Shown here: in pieces, positions 55,759 through 64,000 of the stretch
Position numbering within the stretch: the first letter of the stretch is position 1
Layout of the letters: each line of letters begins with the position of its first letter
Assembly (NCBI RefSeq): GCF_017854565.1
Contig: NZ_JAFMHJ010000002.1
Location: forward strand, 124,001 to 188,000
DNA length: 64,000 nt
Source: Yoonia sp.
Lineage (GTDB): Bacteria > Pseudomonadota > Alphaproteobacteria > Rhodobacterales > Rhodobacteraceae
Direction of reading: 5' to 3'
The notes under the pieces: generated by a model
The model's input: only the letters and a program-made list of their open reading frames with translations
The model's database searches: none
Told to the model about the DNA's origin: nothing
Made by a program: the position numbers and the translations under genes

Positions 55759-56451
55759 ATGACATATCAACTCTACATCGGTGACCGCACCTTCAGCAGC
55801 TGGTCCTTGCGCGGCTGGCTCATGCTCGAAAAATTCGGGCTGCCTTACAACACCCACATGGTCGGGCTTTATGCCGGAACGATGGCGCAGGACCTTGCCC
55901 ATCTGGCACCTGCGCGCTCTGTCCCGGTGATGCAAACAGGCGCCGGACATGTGCTGACAGACAGCATTGCCATGGCGGAAACGCTGGTCGAAAATCACCC
56001 CGCAGTGGACCTGTATCCGCGCGACCCCGGCGCCCGCGCACTGGCCCGATCCATGGTCGCGGAAATGCATAGCGGTTTCATGGCACTGCGCAATGATTGC
56101 CCCAACATGATCAGCCATGTCTGGGACGGCTTTGTCCCGTCCCAGACAGTGATCGCGGACATCCAACGCGCCCAAGACCTTTGGGCGCTGGCCCGTTCCC
56201 GGCACGGACACGACGGGCCATGGCTGTTCGGCGCATACTCTTTGGCTGATGTGTTCTATGCGCCCGTGGCGCTGCGCATCACCGCGTATGGTCTGCCTGT
56301 CAGCTCCGCCGCACAGGCCTATGTCAATCAGCATCTTGCCGATCCGGCGTTTCTGCAATGGCGTGCTGCGGCGCAGTTGGAAAATGTTGCCCCCTGGCCT
56401 TATCCAATGGACCTGAAACGTCTGCCATGGCCAAGCGTTAACCAATCCTAA
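55759..56451 (+). CDS. glutathione S-transferase family protein
   Basis: This 230-residue protein has an N-terminal thioredoxin fold (LYIGDRTFSSWSLRGWLMLEKFGLPYNTHMVGLY, then ARSVPVMQTGAGHVLTDSIAMAETLVENHP, the glutathione-binding VPV and DSIAM segments). A helical C-domain (WLFGAYSLADVFYAPVALRITAYGLPVS) carries the conserved N-capping box region. The serine-rich SSWSLR start is typical of the beta/omega-like bacterial group. The substrate is unknown. The stop codon lies inside the CtrA-like box of yifB. Confidence 0.9.
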   Translation: MTYQLYIGDRTFSSWSLRGWLMLEKFGLPYNTHMVGLYAGTMAQDLAHLAPARSVPVMQTGAGHVLTDSIAMAETLVENHPAVDLYPRDPGARALARSMVAEMHSGFMALRNDCPNMISHVWDGFVPSQTVIADIQRAQDLWALARSRHGHDGPWLFGAYSLADVFYAPVALRITAYGLPVSSAAQAYVNQHLADPAFLQWRAAAQLENVAPWPYPMDLKRLPWPSVNQS

Positions 56452-56453
56452 AC
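56438..56453 (+). promoter_or_regulatory. CtrA-like box upstream of yifB/comM
   Basis: TTAA (56438-56441), seven bases, TAAAC (56449-56453) matches TTAA-N7-TTAAC with one mismatch. It ends exactly 41 bases before the yifB ATG, as does the perfect box before the gene at 20035. The right half overlaps the GST stop codon. Confidence 0.4.
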
Positions 56454-56494
56454 CACGCCCAACTACCCGTTAACCAAGAGCGGGGAGTTTGAGC

Positions 56495-58009
56495 ATGGTA
56501 GCACTGGCCTATACAGTCGCATTCGAAGGGATCGAGGCACGTCTTGTCGAAGTACAATGCGCCATCACACCGGGCATACCCGCGTTCGCGATCGTGGGAC
56601 TGCCGGACAAGGCAGTCTCCGAAGCGCGCGAACGGGTGCGCGCGGCCCTCAGCGCGATGGCGATCGCCCTGCCATCAAAGCGGATCACGGTAAACCTGTC
56701 GCCCGCAGACCTGCCAAAGGAAGGCTCGCATTTCGACCTGCCAATCGCCTTGGCGCTGCTGGCTGCACTTGAAATCATCCCGCAGGAAGACGCCGAACGC
56801 ACAGTGGCCTTGGGGGAATTATCGCTGGACGGGACATTGGTGCCGGTGGTCGGCGCCCTGCCCGCAGCCATGGCCGCCGCACAGGACGAACGCACCCTGC
56901 TTTGCCCCTACGCCTGCGGTGCCGAGGCCGCGTGGGTCGGCGCGGCCAATGTGATCGCACCGCGCACGCTTGCCGACGTCGTGCGCCACTACACCGGCCA
57001 ATCGGTCCTGTCACCGTCAGAACCCGGCGAGGTGCACCGCGCCACTTCAACCCGCGATCTGTCAGAGGTCAAAGGCCAGGAGCGCGCCAAACGCGCCCTT
57101 GAAATTGCAGCAGCCGGGCGGCATCACCTGATGCTCGTCGGCTCTCCCGGGTCCGGAAAATCAATGCTCGCCGCGCGCATTCCCGGCATTTTACCGCCGC
57201 TGACGCCGGTCGAAGCACTGGAAACCTCGATGATCCATTCACTGTTCGGCCTGTTGGATGAAGGCGGCATTAACCGCGAAAGACCGTTCCGCGAACCGCA
57301 TCACACCGCCTCTATGGCTGCCATCGTCGGCGGCGGACGCACCGCCAAACCCGGCGAAATCAGCCTCGCCCACAATGGGGTCTTGTTCATGGACGAATTC
57401 CCCGAATTCACCCGCGCCGTGCTGGAGACCCTGCGCCAGCCCATTGAAACCGGCGAAGTCGTGATAGCCCGCGCCAACGCGCATGTCCGCTATCCGTGTC
57501 GGTTCATGCTGGTCGCCGCCGCCAACCCCTGCAAATGCGGCTATCTTGCCGACCCGGCACGGGCCTGCGCGCGGGTGCCCCTGTGTGGCGAGGATTATAT
57601 GGGCCGTATTTCTGGCCCGCTGATGGACCGGTTTGATCTGCGCATCGAAGTGCCGCCCGTCGCCTTTACCGACCTGGACCTGCCCCAAAACGGTGAAAGC
57701 TCTGCCATTGTGGCGGCACGTGTCGCTGCGGCACGGGATCGGCAGACCCAGCGGTTTCAAGGACATAAGACAGCCCGCGTGAACGCCGACGCCGAAGGAC
57801 ACCTGTTGGAACAAATCGCGACGCCAGATACAGAAGGGCGCGCGTTGCTGGTCAAAGTGGCCGAACGCTTTGGATTGTCGGCAAGAGGTTACCACCGCGT
57901 CCTGCGGGTCGCGCGGACCATTGCGGACTTAGAGGGGTGCGACGACGTGCGCAGACCGCACGTCGCCGAAGCCGTCAGCTATCGGCTCGCCATGGCGAAA
58001 GAGGTATGA
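56495..58009 (+). CDS. comM: YifB/ComM-type Mg-chelatase-like AAA+ ATPase
   Basis: ComM/YifB is a hexameric helicase that promotes branch migration during integration of transformed DNA. The start is ATG at 56495 with GGGGAG 7 bases upstream (504 residues); the TTG two codons earlier is less likely. Domains: the Lon-protease-like ChlI domain (VQCAITPGIPAFAIVGLPDKAVSEARERVRAAL, ITVNLSPADLPKEGSHFDLPIAL), the AAA+ core (LMLVGSPGSGKSMLAARIPGILPPL, HNGVLFMDEFPEF) and a zinc-like cysteine set (NPCKCGYLADPARACARVPLCGEDY). The C-terminus shows FGLSARGYHRVLRVARTIADLEG. Confidence 0.95.
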   Translation: MVALAYTVAFEGIEARLVEVQCAITPGIPAFAIVGLPDKAVSEARERVRAALSAMAIALPSKRITVNLSPADLPKEGSHFDLPIALALLAALEIIPQEDAERTVALGELSLDGTLVPVVGALPAAMAAAQDERTLLCPYACGAEAAWVGAANVIAPRTLADVVRHYTGQSVLSPSEPGEVHRATSTRDLSEVKGQERAKRALEIAAAGRHHLMLVGSPGSGKSMLAARIPGILPPLTPVEALETSMIHSLFGLLDEGGINRERPFREPHHTASMAAIVGGGRTAKPGEISLAHNGVLFMDEFPEFTRAVLETLRQPIETGEVVIARANAHVRYPCRFMLVAAANPCKCGYLADPARACARVPLCGEDYMGRISGPLMDRFDLRIEVPPVAFTDLDLPQNGESSAIVAARVAAARDRQTQRFQGHKTARVNADAEGHLLEQIATPDTEGRALLVKVAERFGLSARGYHRVLRVARTIADLEGCDDVRRPHVAEAVSYRLAMAKEV

Positions 58010-58866
58010 ACGAAATCCGCGATTTCGCACAGCGCCGCGCGCGCCTGCGGGACGTAACCATCGAACATCTGCCAGACATGCGGCACACTCGGCCATATGC
58101 GCAGCTGCGCCATCGGCCCCAGACGCTGCGCCATACGCACCGCATCGTCGCGCAACGCCTCGCCACTGCCGACCTGAATAAGCACCGGCGGCGGTTCGTC
58201 AAACTGCGCAAACAACGGCGACGCGCGCGGATCATCCGGTGCGGCACCGCACAAATATCGGGCTACGACATCGTTCATGCGGTCGACGGGCAGCACGACC
58301 TCAGCCGTTGACTGCAAGCTGGCCCCCTGCAGGGTAAGATCGGTCCAAGGTGACATTGCGAATGCAGCGCGCGGGCGTTGGCCCGCGTGCGTCAGATGCG
58401 ATAACAGCGCCAGCATCAACCCGGCGCCTGCGCTGTCACCACCCAAAACGACATCCGCAGGGCGATAACCCTTGGCCATCAAAGATGCCCAGGCACGCAG
58501 CGCATCATCAAAGGCGGCTGGAAATGGGGCCTGTTGCAGCAACCGATAATCAGGCGCACAAACCCGCAAGCCTGTCAGCTTGGACATCCGGCCCAAAAGC
58601 CCGCGATAGGCCGTCCCGCTTCCGGCAAGATAGGCACCGCCATGGAAATAAAGGATGACGCGGCGGGGTTCGACCGGTCCAACGCTGATCCAGTGCAACG
58701 TCAGGTCATCGACAGATTCGGTCCGATGGCAGATATGCGGCGGGCCGCGAAACAGCCACGGTGCCGCCGCATCAAATGCAGCCGCCGCCAATTTGGGCGA
58801 ATGGCCAACTTGCAAAATCGGCCGCACACAGTAGCGCAGCCAAAGATTCAAAATACGCAAGCGCAT
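57979..58866 (-). CDS. alpha/beta hydrolase of the hormone-sensitive-lipase (esterase) family
   Basis: This 295-residue carboxylesterase starts at ATG 58866. The oxyanion motif is ILYFHGGAYLAGSG (HGGA/G), the nucleophile elbow is VVLGGDSAGAGLMLALLSHL (GDSAG), the acid is in VLIQVGSGEALRDDA, and the histidine in PSVPHVWQMFDG. The substrate is a short-chain ester at a guess. Its 3' end overlaps yifB by 31 bases tail to tail. The gene starts one base after the gshB stop, so it is the last member of the rsmI-yraN-gshB unit. Confidence 0.92.
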   Translation of the reverse strand: MRLRILNLWLRYCVRPILQVGHSPKLAAAAFDAAAPWLFRGPPHICHRTESVDDLTLHWISVGPVEPRRVILYFHGGAYLAGSGTAYRGLLGRMSKLTGLRVCAPDYRLLQQAPFPAAFDDALRAWASLMAKGYRPADVVLGGDSAGAGLMLALLSHLTHAGQRPRAAFAMSPWTDLTLQGASLQSTAEVVLPVDRMNDVVARYLCGAAPDDPRASPLFAQFDEPPPVLIQVGSGEALRDDAVRMAQRLGPMAQLRIWPSVPHVWQMFDGYVPQARAALCEIADFVHTSFAMASR

Positions 58867-58867
58867 C

Positions 58868-59812
58868 CTAGGCCGCCCGGCGCCCTTCGATTGCTTCCCA
58901 GATTTTCGCGCCAATATTCACACCGTCAAAGCGTTCCAATTCCTGAATGCCCGTGGGTGACGTTACGTTGATTTCGGTCAGCCAATCGCCAATGACATCA
59001 ATCCCGACAAAAATCTGGCCTTTCTCACGCAAAAGCGGACCGATACGCGCACAAATCTCGCGATCGCGGTCCGTCAGATCAACTTTTTCAGGGCGGCCGC
59101 CTACATGCATATTCGACCGGGTCTCACCTTCGGCTGGCACGCGATTGATCGCACCAACAGCTTCTCCGTCGATCAAAATAACGCGCTTGTCACCTTTGGA
59201 TACGGCAGGCAAAAACTTTTGAATGATCAGCGGTTCACGATTGATGCCTACAAAAAGTTCGTGCAGCGATGCAAGGTTGCTATCGGCATGCGCAAGTTTA
59301 AAGACGCCCGCGCCACCATTGCCATAAAGCGGTTTGAGAATCACATCGCCATGCTCGTGGCGGAACGCCTTCAATGTCGCAAGATCACGGGCGATCATTG
59401 TCGGCGGCGTCAGATCAGGAAATTTCAGAACCAGCAACTTTTCCGGATAATTACGTACCCAAAACGGATCATTCACCACCAATGTGCCGGGGTGAATCAT
59501 ATCGAGAATATGCGTCGTGGTGATATACCCCATGTCAAACGGCGGGTCCTGACGCAGCCAAACCACATCGAAATCAGCCAGCGCGACAACGGTTTCTTCC
59601 CCCAGTCGAAAGTGGTCGCCCTTTACGCGCTGCACCGTCAGTGGCCAACCGCGGGCCGTGACGCGGCCCTGATCATAGGCCAATTTGTCGGGGGTGTAAT
59701 AAAACAGGCTGTGCCCGCGCGCCTGCGCTTCCTCTGCGATGCGAAAGGTGCTGTCGGCATCAATGTTAATGGGACCGATCGGGTCCATCTGGAATGCAAT
59801 TTTCAGCGACAT
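58868..59812 (-). CDS. gshB: glutathione synthetase
   Basis: GshB joins gamma-glutamylcysteine and glycine with ATP. The 314-residue protein starts [34 protein letters not shown] and has [52 protein letters not shown] (ATP-grasp lysine loop), [47 protein letters not shown] and the metal site [26 protein letters not shown]. It is family length. Confidence 0.97.
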   Translation of the reverse strand: MSLKIAFQMDPIGPINIDADSTFRIAEEAQARGHSLFYYTPDKLAYDQGRVTARGWPLTVQRVKGDHFRLGEETVVALADFDVVWLRQDPPFDMGYITTTHILDMIHPGTLVVNDPFWVRNYPEKLLVLKFPDLTPPTMIARDLATLKAFRHEHGDVILKPLYGNGGAGVFKLAHADSNLASLHELFVGINREPLIIQKFLPAVSKGDKRVILIDGEAVGAINRVPAEGETRSNMHVGGRPEKVDLTDRDREICARIGPLLREKGQIFVGIDVIGDWLTEINVTSPTGIQELERFDGVNIGAKIWEAIEGRRAA

Positions 59813-59882
59813 AAGGCGACCTCATTTTCAACGATGCTGCCGCATTACATGGCGCAGCTGCCGACCTTGTGCAATGGGCGCG

Positions 59883-60239
59883 TCAGGCTTCGGCAAAGGC
59901 ATTTTCGATCACCGACACCGCCCCCTGCCCGTCAACCATCGCCAAGTCAAAGCGGACGTCGGTCAGTTGCCCCCGTGGTTCATTGGCCAAAAACTCGGTT
60001 GCAGCGGTGCAAATGCGGTCCATCTGCCGACGCCCAAGCCGCAATGCGGCGCCGCCGAATGTTTTGCTTTTCTTGACTTCGATGAAAACAACGGTGTCAC
60101 CATCGCGCATGATCAGGTCGATTTCACCAGCCTGCCCGCGCCAGCGACGCGCCGCAAGGCGATGATCCCTACGGGTATAGTCAGCGGCCACAATATCCTC
60201 GGCCACCAAGCCCGCGTGATACCCGACTGATCCTATCAT
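59883..60239 (-). CDS. YraN-family protein, predicted endonuclease fold
   Basis: This 118-residue UPF0102/YraN protein carries the restriction-endonuclease-like core GEIDLIMRDGDTVVFIEVKKSKTFGGAALRLGRRQMDRI, with the E-x-D and E-x-K catalytic-type residues in GEIDLI and FIEVKK. The family is conserved beside rsmI but has no settled role. Its ATG overlaps the rsmI TGA (ATGA). Confidence 0.93.
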   Translation of the reverse strand: MIGSVGYHAGLVAEDIVAADYTRRDHRLAARRWRGQAGEIDLIMRDGDTVVFIEVKKSKTFGGAALRLGRRQMDRICTAATEFLANEPRGQLTDVRFDLAMVDGQGAVSVIENAFAEA

Positions 60240-61096
60240 TCGTCTTCTCCCATGCCCAGGGCGATTTGGTAAACTTGCCGGCGCGGCAGACCCAACGCAC
60301 CCGCCACAAGCGTCGCCGCATCTTTGATCCGCATCGTCTTCATCGCATCGCGCAGTGCGTCCGTCACATCCAATTCAGCCACGTCCGTCGCCCCGGCGCG
60401 CCCGACCAAAACCACCAATTCGCCCTTTACGTTGCGATCAGCGAATGCTGCGGCCACATCGCCCAACGCACCGCGCGTGATCTCTTCGAATCGTTTTGTC
60501 AGTTCACGACAGACAACCGCCTGTCGTCCCTCGCCCAGAATGTTCCGCAAATTCCCTAACATTTCACCAACACGTTTCGGGCTTTCGTAGAAAACCAGCG
60601 TGAACGGCACATCGCGCAGCGCCGCGATTTCGGTCTCGCGCTGCTGTTTGGATGCCGACAAAAAGCCGACGAATGCAAAGCGGTCCGTGGGCAGCCCCGA
60701 CACGGTCAGCGCCGCCAGCACTGCGGACGCCCCCGGCGCCGATGTCACCGGCAGCCCCGCCGCAATCGCGGCACAGCCCAGTTCGTACCCCGGATCGGCG
60801 ACCAATGGCGTGCCCGCCTCGGACACGTAAGCCACCGATTTGCCACCTGCGATATCGGCGACAAGGCGCGCCACGGCCCCTTCTCCGCTGTGGTCATGGA
60901 ACGCGACAATCTTGCGCCCGTTCAACGCAACACCATGAATTTCCATCAGTTTACGCGCTGTTCTGGTATCCTCGGCGGCAATCAAATCTGCGGACGCCAA
61001 AACGTCAAGGGCGCGCAATGTGATATCGCGCGCGGACCCGATTGGGGTCGCGACAAAGTACAATCCGGCAGAGAGTGGCTTGATGATATGATTCAT
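60236..61096 (-). CDS. rsmI: 16S rRNA (cytidine-1402-2'-O)-methyltransferase RsmI
   Basis: RsmI methylates the ribose of C1402 at the decoding centre. The 286 residues show LYFVATPIGSARDITLRALDVLASADLIAAEDTRTARKLM, VAFHDHSGEGAV, VAYVSEAGTPLVADPGYELGCAAIAAGLPVTSAPGASAVLAALTVSGLPTDRFAFVGFL and FYESPKRVGEML, all typical of the SAM-dependent tetrapyrrole-methylase fold. It is divergent from the LpoA-like lipoprotein gene, a common alphaproteobacterial arrangement. Confidence 0.97.
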   Translation of the reverse strand: MNHIIKPLSAGLYFVATPIGSARDITLRALDVLASADLIAAEDTRTARKLMEIHGVALNGRKIVAFHDHSGEGAVARLVADIAGGKSVAYVSEAGTPLVADPGYELGCAAIAAGLPVTSAPGASAVLAALTVSGLPTDRFAFVGFLSASKQQRETEIAALRDVPFTLVFYESPKRVGEMLGNLRNILGEGRQAVVCRELTKRFEEITRGALGDVAAAFADRNVKGELVVLVGRAGATDVAELDVTDALRDAMKTMRIKDAATLVAGALGLPRRQVYQIALGMGEDE

Positions 61097-61200
61097 GGCT
61101 GGACCCGCGTGCCCCCTGTATTATGATGGTCCTCAAATGGCGGCTACGGGTCGGGCACCAGCCCACGCCAAAGTCGCGCCATCCAGGAGGGATATCATCC

Positions 61201-62382
61201 ATGTTTGCCCGTTTCACCACCGCCCGCAAGCCGATAGCACGCTTTTTTGCATCGCTGTCGCTGATCTGGATCACGGCCTGTACCACGGTTCTGGCGCCGA
61301 ATGCCAATGTCGGACCGCAGGTCAACGCCGATGCCCCGGTGCAGGTCGCGCTTTTGGTGCCCGGCGGATCGAGCGAGAGTAGTGATGCGTTTCTCGCACA
61401 GAACTTTGAAAATGCGGCGCGGTTGGCCATCGCCGATCTGAATGGCGCACAAATCGCGTTGCGGGTCTACAACACCGGCGGCAGCCCGGCCCAAGCAGCA
61501 GATGCGGCCCGTACGGCCGTGAATGATGGCGCCAAGATCATTCTGGGCCCCTTATTTGCCGAAGCCGCCAATGCCGTTGGCGTTGCCGTGGCAGGCCGCA
61601 ACGTGAATGTGCTGGCGTTCTCAAACAACCCCGCCATCGCTGGCGGCAACGTGTTTATCCTTGGGCCGACCTTTGACAGCACCGCAAACCGCTTGGTGCA
61701 ATATGCCACACGACAGGGGATCAGCCGCTATATGGTCCTGCACGGCGATGACATATCCGGCCAGACCGGGCGCGCTGCGATCTCAAACGCGGTGCAGCGC
61801 AATGGCGCACAGGTCGTCGGCGTTGAAAGCTATCCATTGTCGCAGCAAGGCATCCTGAGCGCCACCAGACGCATCGTATCAACGGCTCGCGGATCGGCGG
61901 CGCAGGCGATCTTTATGACAGCGGGGGTGAATGCGGACCTTCCTATTCTTGCCACGGCACTGCCAGACGCGGGGATCGACACCGAAACAACCCGTCTGAT
62001 CGGGCTGACACGGTGGGATTCCGTACCGCAGGCGATGGCGCTGCCGGGCCTGCAAGGCGGGCTGTTTGCGATGCCGGATCAGTCGACCGCAACGCTTTTC
62101 GTGAACCGCTATGCGGCCACCTATGGCGAGGCACCGCACCCGTTGGCGGGTCTTGCCTATGATGGTATTGCCGCAATAGGTGCTCTGCTGGCCGCTGGCA
62201 ACGATGACGCACTGACCAAGGCGGCCCTGACAGCTCCGCAGGGGTTCAAAGGCACATCAGGTGTGTTCCGCCTGCTGCCAAACGGCCTGAACGAACGCGC
62301 CTTGGCCATCGCAACAATTCAAAACAATCAGGTGGTCGTCCTTGAACAAGCCCCAAGAAGCTTTGGCGCAGTCGGGTTCTAA
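61201..62382 (+). CDS. LpoA-like penicillin-binding-protein activator, lipoprotein
   Basis: This periplasmic-binding-protein-fold lipoprotein is expected to stimulate peptidoglycan synthesis, as LpoA does for PBP1A. The start is ATG at 61201 with a near-perfect AGGAGG, giving 393 residues; the frame opening at 61123 is rejected. The leader ends in a lipobox WITACTT (Cys about 27). The fold follows: VQVALLVPGGSSESSDAFLAQNFENAARLAIADLNGAQIALRVYNTGGSPAQAADAARTAVNDGAKIILGPLFAEAANAVG. The role is inferred from the family. glnD overlaps its 3' end in another frame. Confidence 0.88.
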   Translation: MFARFTTARKPIARFFASLSLIWITACTTVLAPNANVGPQVNADAPVQVALLVPGGSSESSDAFLAQNFENAARLAIADLNGAQIALRVYNTGGSPAQAADAARTAVNDGAKIILGPLFAEAANAVGVAVAGRNVNVLAFSNNPAIAGGNVFILGPTFDSTANRLVQYATRQGISRYMVLHGDDISGQTGRAAISNAVQRNGAQVVGVESYPLSQQGILSATRRIVSTARGSAAQAIFMTAGVNADLPILATALPDAGIDTETTRLIGLTRWDSVPQAMALPGLQGGLFAMPDQSTATLFVNRYAATYGEAPHPLAGLAYDGIAAIGALLAAGNDDALTKAALTAPQGFKGTSGVFRLLPNGLNERALAIATIQNNQVVVLEQAPRSFGAVGF

Positions 62383-64000
62383 ACCTGCCGCTGCACCCCA
62401 CGTTGACGCGCCGGACGGTTTAATCTGTCCGGCGTCTATTATTTTCAACAGACACGCTGTCGCCACTCGGATCGCGGACGCCGTCGCAGACGCGGAAAAC
62501 GAAAAAGAGGTGCGCAGCGCCACTGTCGGCATTTTGGCCGCAGCCCGTGGTGCGGGTATGGCCGCGATTGCCGACGCCTTTCGTGCACAGCCATTTTCGG
62601 CCCGCCCCACGACCCACGCCTATAGCTGGCTGACCGATCAAGTGGTCAGTCTGGTGCTGGATGTTGCGATCAACACCCTGCATCCGCTGCCCAACCCGAC
62701 CGAGGGTGAAAGACTGTCGCTGATTGCCGTCGGCGGCTATGGGCGTGGTGAAATGGCCCCCTACTCAGACATCGACCTGCTGTTTCTGACGCCGTATAAA
62801 ATAACCCCTTGGGCAGAAAGCGTGATTGAATCCATGCTGTATATGCTGTGGGATCTGAAACTGAAGGTGGGCCATGCCAGCCGCACCGTGAAAGACTGCG
62901 TGCGTCTGGCGCGCGAAGATTACACGATTCGCACATCGCTGGTCGAATACCGCTATCTTGCGGGTGATGCCGCACTGGCCAAAGAACTGGGCAAGCGGCT
63001 CTGGAATGATCTTTTCAAATCGACCGCCAGCGAATTCATCGAAGCCAAACTGGACGAACGCGCCGAACGCCACCGCAAACAAGGTGGCCAGCGCTATGTC
63101 GTCGAACCCAATGTAAAAGAGGGCAAAGGCGGGCTGCGCGACCTGCAATCCCTGTTCTGGATCAGCAAATACGTCAACGGCGTCAAGGACGCAGCGGAAC
63201 TGGTCGGGCTTGGCGTGTTCACCGCCGATGAATTCGAAACCTTTGTCACAGCCGAAGATTTTCTCTGGGCCGTGCGCTGCCACCTGCACCTGATTTCAGG
63301 CCGCGCCGTGGACCAGTTGACCTTTGACATGCAGGTCGAAGTGGCCTCTGCGATGGGCTATACGGACCACGGCGGCAGACGCGGCGTCGAACACTTCATG
63401 CAGGCCTATTTCCGTCAGGCCAACCGCGTAGGCGAGCTGACCCGGATTTTCCTGACCGCGCTGGAGGCGACGCATACCAAATCCGAACCCATGCTGGCAC
63501 GCCTTCTGACCCGGCGTAAAAAGGCCAAACCGCCCTACGCGATCAAGCAAAATCGGCTGACCGTGGCGGATGAAAAAGCGTTCTTTGCCGACAAGCTGAA
63601 CATGCTGCGGATATTCGAAGAGGCCCTGCGCACCGGCACACTGCTGCACCCTGATGCCATGCGCCTGCTGGCCGCAAACCTTGACCTGATCGACGAAGAC
63701 ATGCGCCAAAACCGCGAGGCGACGCGCATATTTCTTGATCTACTGCTGAAACACGGCAACCCCGAACGGGGCCTGCGGCGGATGAACGAACTCGACGTAT
63801 TGGCCGCATTTATCCCCGAATTTGCGCCGATTGTCGCCATGATGCAGTTCAACATGTATCACCACTATACCGTGGACGAACACACGATCCAATGTATCAG
63901 CCATCTTGCCCAAATCGAACGCAATGAACTGATCGAAGAACTGCCCGTGGCCTCTGGCATCCTGAAACGGGGCGTCAATCGCAAGGTACTTTATGTGGCC
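62342..64000 (+). CDS. glnD: PII uridylyltransferase / uridylyl-removing enzyme (5' part, truncated by window edge)
   Basis: GlnD senses glutamine and modifies PII proteins to control nitrogen metabolism. The frame runs to the last base, so about 553 residues are visible. The likely start is TTG at 62342 (MNKPQEALAQSG...), 41 bases inside the upstream gene, with AGGTGG before it. ATG codons further in would cut into the conserved DGLICPASIIF leader. Marks are the nucleotidyltransferase site AVGGYGRGEMAPYSDIDLLFLTPYK, MLYMLWDLKLKVGHASRTVKDCV, EPNVKEGKGGLRDLQSLFWI and the beginning of the HD domain (FNMYHHYTVDEHTIQCI). Confidence 0.94.
   Translation, partial: MNKPQEALAQSGSKPAAAPHVDAPDGLICPASIIFNRHAVATRIADAVADAENEKEVRSATVGILAAARGAGMAAIADAFRAQPFSARPTTHAYSWLTDQVVSLVLDVAINTLHPLPNPTEGERLSLIAVGGYGRGEMAPYSDIDLLFLTPYKITPWAESVIESMLYMLWDLKLKVGHASRTVKDCVRLAREDYTIRTSLVEYRYLAGDAALAKELGKRLWNDLFKSTASEFIEAKLDERAERHRKQGGQRYVVEPNVKEGKGGLRDLQSLFWISKYVNGVKDAAELVGLGVFTADEFETFVTAEDFLWAVRCHLHLISGRAVDQLTFDMQVEVASAMGYTDHGGRRGVEHFMQAYFRQANRVGELTRIFLTALEATHTKSEPMLARLLTRRKKAKPPYAIKQNRLTVADEKAFFADKLNMLRIFEEALRTGTLLHPDAMRLLAANLDLIDEDMRQNREATRIFLDLLLKHGNPERGLRRMNELDVLAAFIPEFAPIVAMMQFNMYHHYTVDEHTIQCISHLAQIERNELIEELPVASGILKRGVNRKVLYVA

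Overview
The window reads as chromosomal DNA of an alphaproteobacterium of the Rhodobacteraceae (marine Roseobacter / Loktanella-Yoonia type). This is inferred from protein sequence style and gene order. The pointers are a class I lysyl-tRNA synthetase, MipZ, an RpoHII-type sigma factor, two CtrA-like boxes, the lpoA-like / rsmI-yraN-gshB divergent arrangement, and a Rhodobacterales-type glnD. The DNA is GC-rich. Genes are tightly packed, with many ATGA/GTGA start-stop overlaps. I see no rRNA or tRNA gene, CRISPR array, prophage or intact insertion sequence.

Layout. 0-3 kb: ribosome biogenesis and translation genes (rimM end, a decayed sulfotransferase-like gene, trmD, rplS, rpmE), then a cupin. 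3-8 kb: a DEAD-box helicase with a glycine-rich tail, mipZ, a glutamate-synthase-like FMN protein and a DMT exporter. 8-14 kb: leucine biosynthesis (leuC, leuD, leuB) with an unknown membrane protein and a secreted endonuclease/exonuclease/phosphatase-fold protein between leuD and leuB. 14-20 kb: an MscS channel, a P1B metal ATPase, a 32-codon gene missed by length cut-offs, and acsA. 20-26.5 kb: a CtrA-boxed outer-membrane-like protein and the urease operon ureD-A-B-C-E-F-(DUF3995)-G, with an extra small ORF in the ureB-ureC gap. 26.5-34 kb: a beta-helix GH28-related protein, DUF4864, lysS (class I), TerB, dacB and nadD. 34-43 kb: redox and C1/methyl-amine-type metabolism (two aldo/keto reductases, an FAD oxidoreductase, GNAT, a dimethylglycine-dehydrogenase-like fusion, a D-2-hydroxyacid dehydrogenase). 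43-47.5 kb: the Anbu peptidase cluster (ATP-grasp, alpha-E, transglutaminase, Anbu). 47.5-54.6 kb: CDF transporter, M3 peptidase, membrane-tethered MoeB/ThiF, dut, coaBC and rpoHII. 54.6-64 kb: cobU, cobC, GST, yifB/comM, esterase, gshB, yraN, rsmI, LpoA-like lipoprotein and the 5' part of glnD.

The most interesting items are these. (1) The four-gene Anbu cluster, whose biological role is still unclear, has a perfect operator-like palindrome upstream. (2) A probable RpoE(ECF)-type promoter precedes rpoHII. (3) A long hairpin appears to occlude the coaBC ribosome-binding site. (4) A 32-aa ORF has its own Shine-Dalgarno sequence and terminator. (5) A 29-aa ORF and a palindrome lie inside the urease operon on the opposite strand. 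(6) Four intergenic hairpins share a GACCGTA leader. (7) Two CtrA-like boxes sit exactly 41 nt before their start codons, one in front of the competence-type gene yifB/comM.

Limits: all functional names come from reading motifs and remembered family sequences. No database search, folding or alignment was run.
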